From Muricea muricata (taxonomy: Eukaryota; Cnidaria; Anthozoa; Malacalcyonacea; Plexauridae): DNA of 64,000 nucleotides. Positions 42,915 to 55,140 of the stretch are shown here, one piece after another (within the stretch, counting starts at the first letter, position 1; every line of letters starts with the position of its first letter). The stretch covers positions 7,861,290-7,925,289 of the forward strand of contig OY979717.1 in NCBI GenBank assembly GCA_963855995.1, read 5' to 3'. The notes below the pieces were generated by a model, which ran no database searches, was not told where the DNA came from, and saw nothing but the letters and a program-made list of their open reading frames with translations. The position numbers were made by a program, and so were the translations under genes.

Positions 42915-42987
42915 TGCCCTGTGTGAGGGTCGAACTCACGACCTTTAGATTATGAGACTAACGCGCTACCTACTGCGCTAACAGGAC
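42915..42987 (-). tRNA. tRNA-Met-CAT: tRNA-Met(CAT), unit 45
   Basis: Only the acceptor U2:G71 wobble (aacaggac). Confidence 0.88.
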
Positions 42988-43176
42988 TACTGGCACAAAG
43001 GTTAGGTTAGAAAAATCTATTTTTTTTATCAAAGACTGAAGGCTAGAATACTAATTTTGTCTTATAAAAAACTAGTTTCAATGATCACCTAAAATTCTTC
43101 CATTTGGATCATAACATTTTGCCCATGTCAAAAAAAAATATTTAAACAGAGACGTTCATCCTACCATGTTGCAAAT

Positions 43177-43249
43177 TGCCCAACGTGGGGCTCGAACCCA
43201 CGACCCTGAGATTAAGAGTCTGATGCTCTACCGACTGAGCTAGCCGGGC
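43177..43249 (-). tRNA. tRNA-Lys-CTT: tRNA-Lys(CTT), variant, unit 46
   Basis: Discriminator G73 is A, and C28:C42 mismatch. Confidence 0.7.
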
Positions 43250-43764
43250 AACGGAGCCCATCAAGGCGATGGGTACTCTAATAAAACGTACCAAACAACG
43301 ATAATTTCAAAAAATATTTAACAAAAAAGTAAATAATGGTGTGCTGTGTTAACAAGAAAAACAAGACATTTAAATTATGACAGTATTCCGCTATCAATCG
43401 CGTTAAAACAACTATGGCCACAAAAAGGTAATGCAGAATAAATTTATTCTTGTCTTCAATGTTGAACAAGATCATCCTACTTTTTTCTTGCCGAAAATTA
43501 GATTTAACCATCAATGGAATTTTCCATCCACATCAATGAAAGTAATTTCTCAGCATTAACAAAGCGTTTTTAAACATAGACGTTAATTTTTACGACGTTT
43601 AAAATCTCGCCACGTGGGACACAAACCATTAACCTGAGATTAAGATTCTTAAGTTCTACTGCCTGAGTTATCCGGCAACAATGCCCACTTCGGCGATCAG
43701 TACTTAAGTAATTCGTCCTAAACAACAGTAATCTAAAAAAATCTAAGGAAAACGTAGATGTTGG

Positions 43765-43837
43765 TGCCCTGTGTGAGGGTCGAACTCACGACCTTTAGAT
43801 TATGAGACTAACGCGCTACCTACTGCGCTAACAGGGC
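43765..43837 (-). tRNA. tRNA-Met-CAT: tRNA-Met(CAT), unit 46
   Basis: Consensus body with encoded CCA. Confidence 0.94.
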
Positions 43838-44027
43838 TACTTGCACAAGGGTTAGTGTAGAAAAATCTATTTTTTTTATCAAAGACTGAAGGCTAGCATA
43901 CTCATTTTGTCTTATCAAAAATTAGTTTCAATAATCACCTGAAATTTCTTCCATATGGATAAAAATAATTTGCCAATATCAACAATAAATATTTGAACAG
44001 ACACGTTTATCCTACCATGTTGCAAAT

Positions 44028-44100
44028 CGCCCAACGTGGGGCTCGAACCCACGACCCTGAGATTAAGAGTCTCATGCTCTACCGACTGAGCTAGCCGGGC
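44028..44100 (-). tRNA. tRNA-Lys-CTT: tRNA-Lys(CTT), unit 47
   Basis: Consensus body; no T4 nearby. Confidence 0.95.
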
Positions 44101-44612
44101 AACGGTGCCCATCAAGGCGATAGGTACTCTAATAAAACATCACAAACAACGATAATTTAAAAAATATAAAACAAAAAAGTAAATGTTGGTGTCGTGTGTG
44201 AGAGAAAAACAAGACATTTAAATTATGATAGTATTCCGCTATCATACGCGCTAAAACAACTATGAGCACACAAAGGTAATGCAGAATAAATTTATTCTAG
44301 TCTTCAATGCTGAACAAGATCATCCTATTTTTCTCTTGCCGAAAATTAGATTTAACCATCAATGGAATTTTCCATCCACATCAATGAAAGTAATTTCTCA
44401 GCATTAACAAAGCGTTTTTAAACATAGACGTTAATTTTTACGACGTTGAAAATCTCGCCACGTGGGACACAAACCATTAACCTGAGATTAAGATTCTTAA
44501 GTTCTACTGCCTGAGTTATCCGGCAACGGTGCCCACTTCGGCGATCAGTACTTAAGTAATTCGTCCTAAACAACAGTAACCTAAAAAAATCTAAGGAAAA
44601 CGTAGATGTTGG

Positions 44613-44685
44613 TGCCCTGTGTGAGGGTCGAACTCACGACCTTTAGATTATGAGACTAACGCGCTACCTACTGCGCTAACAGGGC
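44613..44685 (-). tRNA. tRNA-Met-CAT: tRNA-Met(CAT), unit 47
   Basis: Consensus body with encoded CCA; twin of 41218 at +3395. Confidence 0.94.
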
Positions 44686-44875
44686 TACTTGCACAAGGGT
44701 TAGTGTAGAAAAATCTATTTTTTTTATCAAAGACTGAAGGCTAGCATACTCATTTTGTCTTATCAAAAAATTGTTTCAATGATCACCTGAAATTTCTTCC
44801 ATATGGATAAAAATAATTTGCCAATATCAACACTAAATATTTGAACAGACACGTTTATCCTACCATGTTGCAAAT

Positions 44876-44948
44876 CGCCCAACGTGGGGCTCGAACCCAC
44901 GACCCTGAGATTAAGAGTCTCATGCTCTACCGACTGAGCTAGCCGGGC
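44876..44948 (-). tRNA. tRNA-Lys-CTT: tRNA-Lys(CTT), unit 48
   Basis: Consensus body; no T4 nearby. Confidence 0.95.
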
Positions 44949-45463
44949 AACGGTGCCCATCAAGGCGATAGGTACTCTAATAAAACATCACAAACAACGA
45001 TAATTTAAAAAATATTAAACAAAAAAGTAAATGTTGGTGTCGTGTGTGACAGAGAAAAACAAGACATTTAAATTATGATAGTATTCCGCTATCATACGCG
45101 CTAAAACAACTATGAGCACACAAAGGTAATGCAGAATAAATTTATTCTAGTCTTCAATGCTGAACAAGATCATCCTATTTTTCTCTTGCCGAAAATTAGA
45201 TTTAACCATCAATGGAATTTTCCTTCCACATCAATGAAAGTAATTTCTCAGCATTAACAAAGCGCTTTTAAACATAGACGTTAATTTTTACGACGTTGAA
45301 AATCTCGCCACGTGGGACACAAACCAACAGCCCTGAGATTAAGATTCTTAAGTTCTACTGCCTGAGTTCTCCGGCAACGGCGCCCACTTCGGCGACCAGT
45401 ACTTAAGTAATTCGTCCTAAACAACAGTAATCTAAAAAAATCTAAGGAAAACGTAGATGTTGG

Positions 45464-45536
45464 TGCCCTGTTTGAGGGTCAAACTCACGACCTTTAGATT
45501 ATGAGACTAACGCGCTACCTACTGCGCTAACAGGGC
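45464..45536 (-). tRNA. tRNA-Met-CAT: tRNA-Met(CAT), weakened, unit 48
   Basis: C56T and G49:A65 mismatch, as at 42069. Confidence 0.5.
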
Positions 45537-45725
45537 TACTGGCACAAAGGTTAGAGTAGAAAAATCTATTTTTTTATCAAAGACTGAAGGCTAGCATACT
45601 AATTTTGTCTTATCAAAAATTAGTTTCAATGATCACCTGAAATTTCTTCCATATGGATCATAATATTTTGCCAATATCAACAAAAAATATTTGAACAGAC
45701 ACGTTTATCCTACCATGTTGCAAAT

Positions 45726-45798
45726 CGCCCAACGTGGGGCTCGAACCCACGACCCTGAGATTAAGAGTCTCATGCTCTACCGACTGAGCTAGCCGGGC
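45726..45798 (-). tRNA. tRNA-Lys-CTT: tRNA-Lys(CTT), unit 49
   Basis: Consensus body, T6 class. Confidence 0.95.
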
Positions 45799-46309
45799 AA
45801 CGGTGCCCATCAAGGCGATGGGTACTGTAATAAAACGTACCAAACAACGATAATTTAAAAAATTTTTGACCAAAAGGTCAATGCTGGTGTCCTGTGTGAC
45901 AGAGAAAAACAAGACAGTTAAAATATGAAAGTATTCCGCTATCAATCGCGTAAAGAACACTATGGGAAGAAAAAGGTAATGCAGATTAAATTTATTCTAG
46001 TCTTCAATGCTGAACAAGATCATCCTACTTTTCTCTTGCCGAAAATTAGATTTAACCATCAATGGAATTTTCCATCCACATCAATGAAAGTAATTTCTCA
46101 GCATTAACAAAGCGCTTTTAAACATAGACGTTAATTTTTACGATGTTCAAAATCTCGCCACGTGGGACACAAACCAACAACCCTGAGATTAAGATTCTTA
46201 AGTTCTACTGAGTTATCGGGCAACGGTGCCCAGTTCGGCGATCAATACTTAAGTAATTCGTCCTAAACAACAGTAATCTAAAAAAATCTAAGGAAAACGT
46301 AGATGTTGG

Positions 46310-46382
46310 TGCCCTGTGTGAGGGTCGAACTCACGACCTTTAGATTATGAGACTAACGCGCTACCTACTGCGCTAACAGGAC
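46310..46382 (-). tRNA. tRNA-Met-CAT: tRNA-Met(CAT), unit 49
   Basis: U2:G71 wobble only; twin of 42915. Confidence 0.88.
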
Positions 46383-46571
46383 TACTGGCACAAAGGTTAG
46401 GTTAGAAAAATCTATTTTTTTTATCAAAGACTGAAGGCTAGAATACTAATTTTGTCTTATAAAAAACTAGTTTCAATGATCACCTAAAATTCTTCCATTT
46501 GGATCATAACATTTTGCCCATGTCAAAAAAAAATATTTAAACAGAGACGTTCATCCTACCATGTTGCAAAT

Positions 46572-46644
46572 CGCCCAACGTGGGGCTCGAACCCACGACC
46601 CTGAGATTAAGAGTCTGATGCTCTACCGACTGAGCTAGCCGGGC
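46572..46644 (-). tRNA. tRNA-Lys-CTT: tRNA-Lys(CTT), variant, unit 50
   Basis: C28:C42 mismatch only. Confidence 0.75.
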
Positions 46645-47159
46645 AACGGAGCCCATCAAGGCGATGGGTACTCTAATAAAACGTACCAAACAACGATAAT
46701 TTCAAAAAATATTTAACAAAAAAGTAAATAATGATGTGCTGTGTTAACAAGAAAAACAAGACATTTAAATTATGACAGTATTCCGCTATCAATCGCGTTA
46801 AAACAACTATGGCCACAAAAAGGTAATGCAGAATAAATTTATTCTTGTCTTCAATGTTGAACAAGATCATCCTACTTTTTTCTTGCCGAAAATTAGATTT
46901 AACCATCAATGGAATTTTCCATCCACATCAATGAAAGTAATTTCTCAGCATTAACAAAGCGTTTTTAAACATAGACGTTAATTTTTACGACGTTGAAAAT
47001 CTCGCCACGTGGGACACAAACCATTAACCTGAGATTAAGATTCTTAAGTTCTACTGCCTGAGTTATCCGGCAACAATGCCCACTTCGGCGATCAGTACTT
47101 AAGTAATTCGTCCTAAACAACAGTAATCTAAAAAAATCTAAGGAAAACGTAGATGTTGG

Positions 47160-47232
47160 TGCCCTGTGTGAGGGTCGAACTCACGACCTTTAGATTATGA
47201 GACTAACGCGCTACCTACTGCGCTAACAGGGC
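47160..47232 (-). tRNA. tRNA-Met-CAT: tRNA-Met(CAT), unit 50
   Basis: Consensus body with encoded CCA. Confidence 0.94.
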
Positions 47233-47422
47233 TACTTGCACAAGGGTTAGTGTAGAAAAATCTATTTTTTTTATCAAAGACTGAAGGCTAGCATACTCAT
47301 TTTGTCTTATCAAAAATTAGTTTCAATGATCACCTGAAATTTCTTCCATATGGATAAAAATAATTTGCCAATATCAACAATAAATATTTGAACAGACACG
47401 TTTATCCTACCATGTTGCAAAT

Positions 47423-47495
47423 CGCCCAACGTGGGGCTCGAACCCACGACCCTGAGATTAAGAGACTCATGCTCTACCGACTGAGCTAGCCGGGC
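47423..47495 (-). tRNA. tRNA-Lys-CTT: tRNA-Lys(CTT), variant, unit 51
   Basis: A31 is T, so pair 31:39 is lost; otherwise consensus. Confidence 0.75.
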
Positions 47496-48008
47496 AACGG
47501 TGCCCATCAAGGCGATAGGTACTCTAATAAAACATCACAAACAACGATAATTTAAAAAATATTAAACAAAAAAGTAAATGTTGGTGTCGTGTGTGAGAGA
47601 AAAACAAGACATTTAAATTATGATAGTATTCCGCTATCATACGCGCTAAAACAACTATGAGCACACAAAGGTAATGCAGAATAAATTTATTCTAGTCTTC
47701 AATGCTGAACAAGATCATCCTATTTTTCTCTTGCCGAAAATTAGATTTAACCATCAATGGAATTTTCCATCCACATCAATGAAAGTAATTTCTCAGCATT
47801 AACAAAGCGCTTTTAAACATAGACGTTAATTTTTACGACGTTGAAAATCTCGCCACGTGGGACACAAACCATTAACCCTGAGATTAAGATTCTTAAGTTC
47901 TACTGCCTGAGTTATCCGGCAACGGCGCCCACTTCGGCGACCAGTACTTAAGTAATTCGTCCTAAACAACAGTAATCTAAAAAAATCTAAGGAAAACGTA
48001 GATGTTGG

Positions 48009-48081
48009 TGCCCTGTGTGAGGGTCAAACTCACGACCTTTAGATTATGAGACTAACGCGCTACCTACTGCGCTAACAGGGC
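48009..48081 (-). tRNA. tRNA-Met-CAT: tRNA-Met(CAT), T-loop variant, unit 51
   Basis: C56T only. Confidence 0.6.
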
Positions 48082-48271
48082 TACTGGCGCAAAGGTTAGT
48101 GTAGAAAAATCTATTTTTTTTATCAAAGACTGAAGGCTAGCATACTAATTTTGTCTTATCAAAAATTAGTTTCAATGATCACCTGAAATTTCTTCCATAT
48201 GGATCATAATATTTTGCCAATATCAACAAAAAATATTTGAACAGACACGTTTATCCTACCATGTTGCAAAT

Positions 48272-48344
48272 CGCCCAACGTGGGGCTCGAACCCACGACC
48301 CTGAGATTAAGAGTCTGATGCTCTACCGACTGAGCTAGCCGGGC
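48272..48344 (-). tRNA. tRNA-Lys-CTT: tRNA-Lys(CTT), variant, unit 52
   Basis: C28:C42 mismatch. Its downstream flank is of the T6 class, unlike other copies with this mismatch, which suggests an exchange inside or next to the gene. Confidence 0.75.
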
Positions 48345-48860
48345 AACGGAGCCCATCAAGGCGATGGGTACTCTAATAAAACGTACCAAACAACGATAAT
48401 ATCAAAAAATATTTAACAAAAAAGTAAATAATGGTGTGCTGTGTTAACAAGAAAAACAAGACATTTAAATTATGACAGTATTCCGCTATCAATCGCGTTA
48501 AAACAACTATGGCCACAAAAAGGTAATGCAGAATAAATTTATTCTTGTCTTCAATGTTGAACAAGATCATCCTACTTTTTTCTTGCCGAAAATTAGATTT
48601 AACCATCAATGGAATTTTCCATCCACATCAATGAAAGTAATTTCTCAGCATTAACAAAGCGCTTTTAAACATAGACGTTAATTTTTACGACGTTGAAAAT
48701 CTCGCCACGTGGGACACAAACCATTAACCCTGAGATTAAGATTCTTAAGTTCTACTGCCTGAGTTATCCGGCAACGGCGCCCACTTCGGCGACCAGTACT
48801 TAAGTAATTCGTCCTAAACAACAGTAATCTAAAAAAATCTAAGGAAAACGTAGATATTGG

Positions 48861-48933
48861 TGCCCTGTGTGAGGGTCAAACTCACGACCTTTAGATTATG
48901 AGACTAACGCGCTAGCTACTGCGCTAACAGGGC
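48861..48933 (-). tRNA. tRNA-Met-CAT: tRNA-Met(CAT), weakened, unit 52
   Basis: C56T and a D-loop change (gctagctact). Confidence 0.55.
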
Positions 48934-49123
48934 TACTGGCACAAAGGTTAGTGTAGAAAAATCTATTTTTTTTATAAAAGACTGAAGGCTAGCATACTAA
49001 TTTTGTCTTATCAAAAATTAGTTTCAATGATCACCTGAAATTTCTTCCATATGGATCATAATATTTTGCCAATATCAACAAAAAATATCTGAACAGACAC
49101 GTTTATCCTACCATGTTGCAAAT

Positions 49124-49196
49124 CGCCCAACGTGGGGCTCGAACCCACGACCCTGAGATTAAGAGTCTCATGCTCTACCGACTGAGCTAGCCGGGC
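49124..49196 (-). tRNA. tRNA-Lys-CTT: tRNA-Lys(CTT), unit 53
   Basis: Consensus body, T6 class. Confidence 0.95.
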
Positions 49197-49707
49197 AACG
49201 GTGCCCATCAAGGCGATGGGTACTCTAATAAAACGTACCAAACAACGATAATTTAAAAAATTTTTGACCAAAAAGTCAATGCTGGTGTCCTGTGTGACAG
49301 AGAAAAACAAGACAGTTAAAATATGAAAGTATTCCGCTATCAATCGCGTAAAGAACACTATGGGAAGAAAAAGGTAATGCAGAATAAATTTATTCTAGTC
49401 TTCAATGCTGAACAAGATCATCCTACTTTTCTCTTGCCGAAAATTAGATTTAACCATCAATGGAATTTTCCATCCACATCAATGAAAGTAATTTCTCAGC
49501 ATTAACAAAGCGCTTTTAAACATAGACGTTAATTTTTACGACGTTCAAAATCTCGCCACGTGGGACACAAACCAACAACCCTGAGATTAAGATTCTTAAG
49601 TTCTACTGAGTTATCGGGCAACGGTGCCCAGTTCGGCGATCAATACTTAAGTAATTCGTCCTAAACAACAGTAATCTACAAAAATCTAAGGAAAACGTAG
49701 ATGTTGG

Positions 49708-49780
49708 TGCCCTGTGTGAGGGTCGAACTCACGACCTTTAGATTATGAGACTAACGCGCTACCTACTGCGCTAACAGGAC
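49708..49780 (-). tRNA. tRNA-Met-CAT: tRNA-Met(CAT), unit 53
   Basis: U2:G71 wobble only. Confidence 0.88.
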
Positions 49781-49969
49781 TACTGGCACAAAGGTTAGGT
49801 TAGAAAAATCTATTTTTTTTATCAAAGACTGAAGGCTAGAATACTAATTTTGTCTTATAAAAAACTAGTTTCAATGATCACCTAAAATTCTTCCATATGG
49901 ATCATAACATTTTGCCCTTGTCAAAAAAAAATATTTAAACAGAGACGTTCATCCTACCATGTTGCAAAT

Positions 49970-50042
49970 CGCCCAACGTGGGGCTCGAACCCACGACCCT
50001 GAGATTAAGAGTCTGATGCTCTACCGACTGAGCTAGCCGGGC
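49970..50042 (-). tRNA. tRNA-Lys-CTT: tRNA-Lys(CTT), variant, unit 54
   Basis: C28:C42 mismatch only. Confidence 0.75.
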
Positions 50043-50557
50043 AACGGTGCCCATCAAGGCGATGGGTACTCTAATAAAACGTACCAAACAACGATAATTT
50101 CAAAAAATATTTAACAAAAAAGTAAATAATGGTGTGCTGTGTTAACAAGAAAAACAAGACAATTAATTTATGACAGTATTCCGCTATCAATCGCGTTAAA
50201 ACAACTATGGCCACAAAAAGGTAATGCAGAATAAATTTATTCTTGTCTTCAATGTTGAACAAGATCATCCTACTTTTTTCTTGCCGAAAATTAGATTTAA
50301 CCATCAATGGAATTTTCCATCCACATCAATGAAAGTAATTTCTCAGCATTAACAAAGCGTTTTTAAACATAGACGTTAATTTTTACGACGTTGAAAATCT
50401 CGCCACGTGGGACACAAACCATTAACCTGAGATTAAGATTCTTAAGTTCTACTGCCTGAGTTATCCGGCAACAATGCCCACTTCGGCGATCAGTACTTAA
50501 GTAATTCGTCCTAAACAACAGTAATCTAAAAAAATCTAAGGAAAACGTAGATGTTGG

Positions 50558-50630
50558 TGCCCTGTGTGAGGGTCGAACTCACGACCTTTAGATTATGAGA
50601 CTAACGCGCTACCTACTGCGCTAACAGGGC
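50558..50630 (-). tRNA. tRNA-Met-CAT: tRNA-Met(CAT), unit 54
   Basis: Consensus body with encoded CCA. Confidence 0.94.
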
Positions 50631-50821
50631 TACTTGCACAAGGGTTAGTGTAGAAAAATCTATTTTTTTTTATCAAAGACTGAAGGCTAGCATACTCATT
50701 TTGTCTTATCAAAAATTAGTTTCAATGATCACCTGAAATTTCTTCCATATGGATAAAAATAATTTGCCAATATCAACAATAAATATTTGAACAGACACGT
50801 TTATCCTACCATGTTGCAAAT

Positions 50822-50894
50822 CGCCCAACGTGGGGCTCGAACCCACGACCCTGAGATTAAGAGTCTCATGCTCTACCGACTGAGCTAGCCGGGC
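50822..50894 (-). tRNA. tRNA-Lys-CTT: tRNA-Lys(CTT), unit 55
   Basis: Consensus body; no T4 nearby. Confidence 0.95.
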
Positions 50895-51406
50895 AACGGT
50901 GCCCATCAAGGCGATAGGTACTCTAATAAAACATCACAAACAACGATAATTTAAAAAATATTAAACAAAAAAGTAAATGTTGGTGTCGTGTGTGAGAGAA
51001 AAACAAGACATTTAAATTATGATAGTATTCCGCTATCATACGCGCTAAAACAACTATGAGCACACAAAGGTAATGCAGAATAAATTTATTCTAGTCTTCA
51101 ATGCTGAACAAGATCATCCTACTTTTCTCTTGCCGAAAATTAGATTTAACCATCAATGGAATTTTCCATCCACATCAATGAAAGTAATTTCTCAGCATTA
51201 ACAAAGCGCTTTTAAACATAGACGTTAATTTTTACGACGTTCAAAATCTCGCCACGTGGGACACAAACCATTAACCTGAGATTAAGATTCTTAAGTTCTA
51301 CTGCCTGAGTTATCCGGCAACAATGCCCACTTCGGCGATCAATACTTAAGTAATTCGTCCTAAACAACAGTAATCTACAAAAATCTAAGGAAAACGTAGA
51401 TGTTGG

Positions 51407-51479
51407 TGCCCTGTGTGAGGGTCGAACTCACGACCTTTAGATTATGAGACTAACGCGCTACCTACTGCGCTAACAGGAC
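51407..51479 (-). tRNA. tRNA-Met-CAT: tRNA-Met(CAT), unit 55
   Basis: U2:G71 wobble only. Confidence 0.88.
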
Positions 51480-51669
51480 TACTGGCACAAAGGTTAGGTT
51501 AGAAAAATCTATTTTTTTTATCAAAGACTGAAGGCTAGCATACTCATTTTGTCTTATCAAAAATTAGTTTCAATGATCACCTGAAATTTCTTCCATATGG
51601 ATAAAAATAATTTGCCAATATCAACAATAAATATTTGAACAGACACGTTTATCCTACCATGTTGCAAAT

Positions 51670-51742
51670 CGCCCAACGTGGGGCTCGAATCCACGACCCT
51701 GAGATTAAGAGTCTGATGCTCTACCGACTGAGCTAGCCGGGC
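51670..51742 (-). tRNA. tRNA-Lys-CTT: tRNA-Lys(CTT), weakened, unit 56
   Basis: C28:C42 mismatch and a B-box edge change (cgaatccacg, G53 to A). Confidence 0.6.
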
Positions 51743-52255
51743 AACGGTGCCCATCAAGGCGATAGGTACTCTAATAAAACATCACAAACAACGATAATTT
51801 AAAAAATATTAAACAAAAAAGTAAATGTTGGTGTCGTGTGTGAGAGAAAAACAAGACATTTAAATTATGATAGTATTCCGCTATCATCCGCGCTAAAACA
51901 ACTATGAGCACACAAAGGTAATGCAGAATAAACTTATTCTAGTCTTCAATGCTGAATAAGATCATCCTATTTTTCTCTTGCCGAAAATTAGATTTAACCA
52001 TCAATGGAATTTTCCATCCACATCAATGAAAGTAATTTCTCAGCATTAACAAAGCGCTTTTAAACATAGACGTTAATTTTTACGACGTTGAAAATCTCGC
52101 CACGTGGGACACAAACCAACAACCCTGAGATTAAGATTCTTAAGTTCTACTGCCTGAGTTATCCGGCAACGGCGCCCACTTCGGCGACCAGTACTTAAGT
52201 AATTCGTCCTAAACAACAGTAATCTAAAAAAATCTAAGGAAAACGTAGATGTTGG

Positions 52256-52328
52256 TGCCCTGTGTGAGGGTCAAACTCACGACCTTTAGATTATGAGACT
52301 AACGCGCTACCTACTGCGCTAACAGGGC
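52256..52328 (-). tRNA. tRNA-Met-CAT: tRNA-Met(CAT), T-loop variant, unit 56
   Basis: C56T only. Confidence 0.6.
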
Positions 52329-52517
52329 TACTGGCACAAAGGTTAGGTTAGAAAAATCTATTTTTTTTAACAAAGACTTAAGGCTAGAATACTAATTTTG
52401 TCTTATCAAAAACTAGTTTCAATGATCACCTAAAATTCTTCCATATGGATCATAACATTTTGCCCATCTCAAAAAAAAATATTTAAACAGAGACGTTCAT
52501 CCTACCATGTTGCAAAT

Positions 52518-52590
52518 CGCCCAACGTGGGGCTCGAACCCACGACCCTGAGATTAAGAGTCTGATGGTCTACCGACTGAGCTAGCCGGGC
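52518..52590 (-). tRNA. tRNA-Lys-CTT: tRNA-Lys(CTT), weakened, unit 57
   Basis: C28:C42 mismatch and a D-stem mismatch (gatggtct). Confidence 0.6.
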
Positions 52591-53105
52591 AACGGTGGCC
52601 ATCAAGGCGATGGGTACTCTAATAAAACGTCACAAACAACGATAATTTACAAAATATTTAACAAAAAAATAAATGTTGGTGTGCTGTGTTACAAAGAAAA
52701 ACAAGACATTTAAATTATGACATTATTCCGCTATCAATCGGGTTAAAACAACTATGGCCACAAAAAGGTAATGCAGATTAAATTTTTTCTTGTCTTCAAT
52801 GTTGAACAAGATCATCCTACTTTTGTCTTGCCGAAAATTAGATTTAACCATCAATGGAATTTTCCATCCACATCAATGAAAGTAATTTCTCAGCATTAAC
52901 AAAGCGCTTTTAAACATAGACGTTAATTTTTACGACGTTTAAAATCTCGCCACGTGGGACACAAACCAACAACCCTGAGATTAAGATTCTTAAGTTCTAC
53001 TGCCTGAGTTATCCGGCAACGGTGCCCTTTTCGGCGACCAGTACTTAAGTAATTCGTTCTAAACAACAGTAATCTAAAAAAATCTAAGGAAAACGTACAT
53101 GTTGG

Positions 53106-53178
53106 TGCCCTGTGTGAGAGTCGAACTCACTACCTTTAGATTATGAGACTAACGCGCTACCTACTGCGCTAACAGGGC
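53106..53178 (-). tRNA. tRNA-Met-CAT: tRNA-Met(CAT), variant, unit 57
   Basis: C48 to A and C60 to T, neither in a stem. Same at 58206 and 60755. Confidence 0.8.
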
Positions 53179-53367
53179 TACTGGCACAAAGGTTAGTGTA
53201 GAAAAATCTATTTTTCTATCAAAGACTGAAGGCTAGCATACTAATTTTGTCTTATCAAAAATTAGTTTCAATGATCACCTGAAATTTTTTCCATATAGAT
53301 CATAATATTTTGCCAATATAAACAAAAAATATTTGAACAGACACGTTTATCCTACCATGTTGCAAAT

Positions 53368-53440
53368 CGCCCAACGTGGGGCTCGAACCCACGACCCTGA
53401 GATTAAGAGTCTCATGCTCTACCGACTGAGCTAGCCGGGC
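53368..53440 (-). tRNA. tRNA-Lys-CTT: tRNA-Lys(CTT), unit 58
   Basis: Consensus body, T6 class. Confidence 0.95.
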
Positions 53441-53955
53441 AACGGTGCCCATCAAGGCGATGGGTACTCTAAAAAAACGTACCAAACAACGATAATTCAA
53501 AAAATTTTTGACCAAAAAGTCAATGCTGGTGTCCTGTGTGACAGAGAAAAACAAGACAGTTAAAATTTGACGGTATTCCGCTATCAATCGCGTAAACAAC
53601 ACTATGGGAAGAAAAAGGTAATGCAGAATAAATTTATTCTAGTCTTCAATGCTGAACAAGATCATCCTACTTTTCTCTTGCCGAAAATTAGATTTAACCA
53701 TCAATGGAATTTTCCATCCACATCAATGAAAGTAATTTCTCAGCATTAACAAAGCGCCTTTAAACATAGACGTTAATTTTTACGACGTTGAAAATCTCGC
53801 CACGTGGGACACAAACCAACAATCCTGAGATTAAGATTCTTAAGTTCTACTGCCTGAGTTATCGGGCAACGGTGCCCAGTTCGGCGATCAGTATTTAAGT
53901 AAATCGTCCTAAACAACAGTAATCTACAAAAATCTAAGGAAAACGTAGATGTTGG

Positions 53956-54028
53956 TGCCCTGTGTGAGGGTCGAACTCACGACCTTTAGATTATGGGACT
54001 AACGCGCTACCTACTGCGCTAACAGGAC
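53956..54028 (-). tRNA. tRNA-Met-CAT: tRNA-Met(CAT) with C33, unit 58
   Basis: Position 33 (base 53996) is C in place of the near-universal U33; also the U2:G71 wobble. Anticodon CAT unchanged. Confidence 0.7.
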
Positions 54029-54217
54029 TACTGGCACAAAGGTTAGGTTAGAAAAATCTATTTTTTTTATCAAAGACTTAAGGCTAGAATACTAATTTTG
54101 TCTTATCAAAAACTAGTTTCAATGATCACCTAAAATTCTTCCATATGGATCATAACATTTTGCCCATCTCAAAAAAAAATATTTAAACAGAGACGTTCAT
54201 CCTACCATGTTGCAAAT

Positions 54218-54290
54218 CGCCCAACGTGGGGCTCGAACCCACGACCCTGAGATTAAGAGTCTCATGCTCTACCGACTGAGCTAGCCGGGC
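54218..54290 (-). tRNA. tRNA-Lys-CTT: tRNA-Lys(CTT), unit 59
   Basis: Consensus body, long T-run class. Confidence 0.95.
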
Positions 54291-54805
54291 AACGGTGGCC
54301 ATCAAGGCGATGGGTACTCTAATAAAACGTCACAAACAACGATAATTTACAAAATATTTAACAAAAAAATAAATGTTGGTGTGCTGTGTTACAAAGAAAA
54401 ACAAGACATTTAAATTATGACATTATTCCGCTATCAATCGGGTTAAAACAACTATGGCCACAAAAAGGTAATGCAGATTAAATTTTTTCTTGTCTTCAAT
54501 GTTGAACAAGATCATCCTACTTTTGTCTTGCCGAAAATTTGATTTAACCATCAATGGAATTTTCCATCAACATCAATGAAAGTAATTTCTCAACATTAAC
54601 AAAGCGCTTTTAAACATAGACGTTAATTTTTACGACGTTTAAAATCTCGCCACGTGGGACACAAACCAACAACCCTGAGATTAAGATTCTTAAGTTCTAC
54701 TGCCTGAGTTATCCGGCAACGGTGCCCTTTTCGGCGACCAGTACTTAAGTAATTCGTTCTAAACAACAGTAATCTAAAAAAATCTAAGGAAAACGTACAT
54801 GTTGG

Positions 54806-54878
54806 TGCCCTGTGTGAGAGTCGAACTCATTACCTTTAGATTATGAGACTAACGCGCTACCTACTGCGCTAACAGGGC
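54806..54878 (-). tRNA. tRNA-Met-CAT: tRNA-Met(CAT), variant, unit 59
   Basis: As 53106, plus an A49:C65 mismatch (actcattacc). Confidence 0.65.
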
Positions 54879-55067
54879 TACTGGCACAAAGGTAAGTGTA
54901 GAAAAATCTATTTTTCTATCAAAGACTGAAGGCTAGCATACTAATTTTGTCTTATCAAAAATTAGTTTCAATGATCACCTGAAATTTTTTCCATATGGAT
55001 CATAATATTTTGCCAATATAAACAAAAAATATTTGAACAGACACGTTTATCCTACCATGTTGCAAAT

Positions 55068-55140
55068 CGCCCAACGTGGGGCTCGAACCCACGACCCTGA
55101 GATTAAGAGTCTCATGCTCTACCGACTGAGCTAGCCGGGC
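55068..55140 (-). tRNA. tRNA-Lys-CTT: tRNA-Lys(CTT), unit 60
   Basis: Consensus body; twin of 53368 at +1700. Confidence 0.95.

Larger units (their letters stand above)
40866..51250. repeat. Higher-order repeat: 4 units, about 3395 bp, three copies (third partial)
   Basis: Offsets of 3395 and 3398 link Lys 42331/45726/49124, Met 42915/46310/49708 and Lys 43177/46572/49970. The shared 4-bp deletion in the Lys pseudogene (42761, 46156, 49554) marks each copy. Confidence 0.88.
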
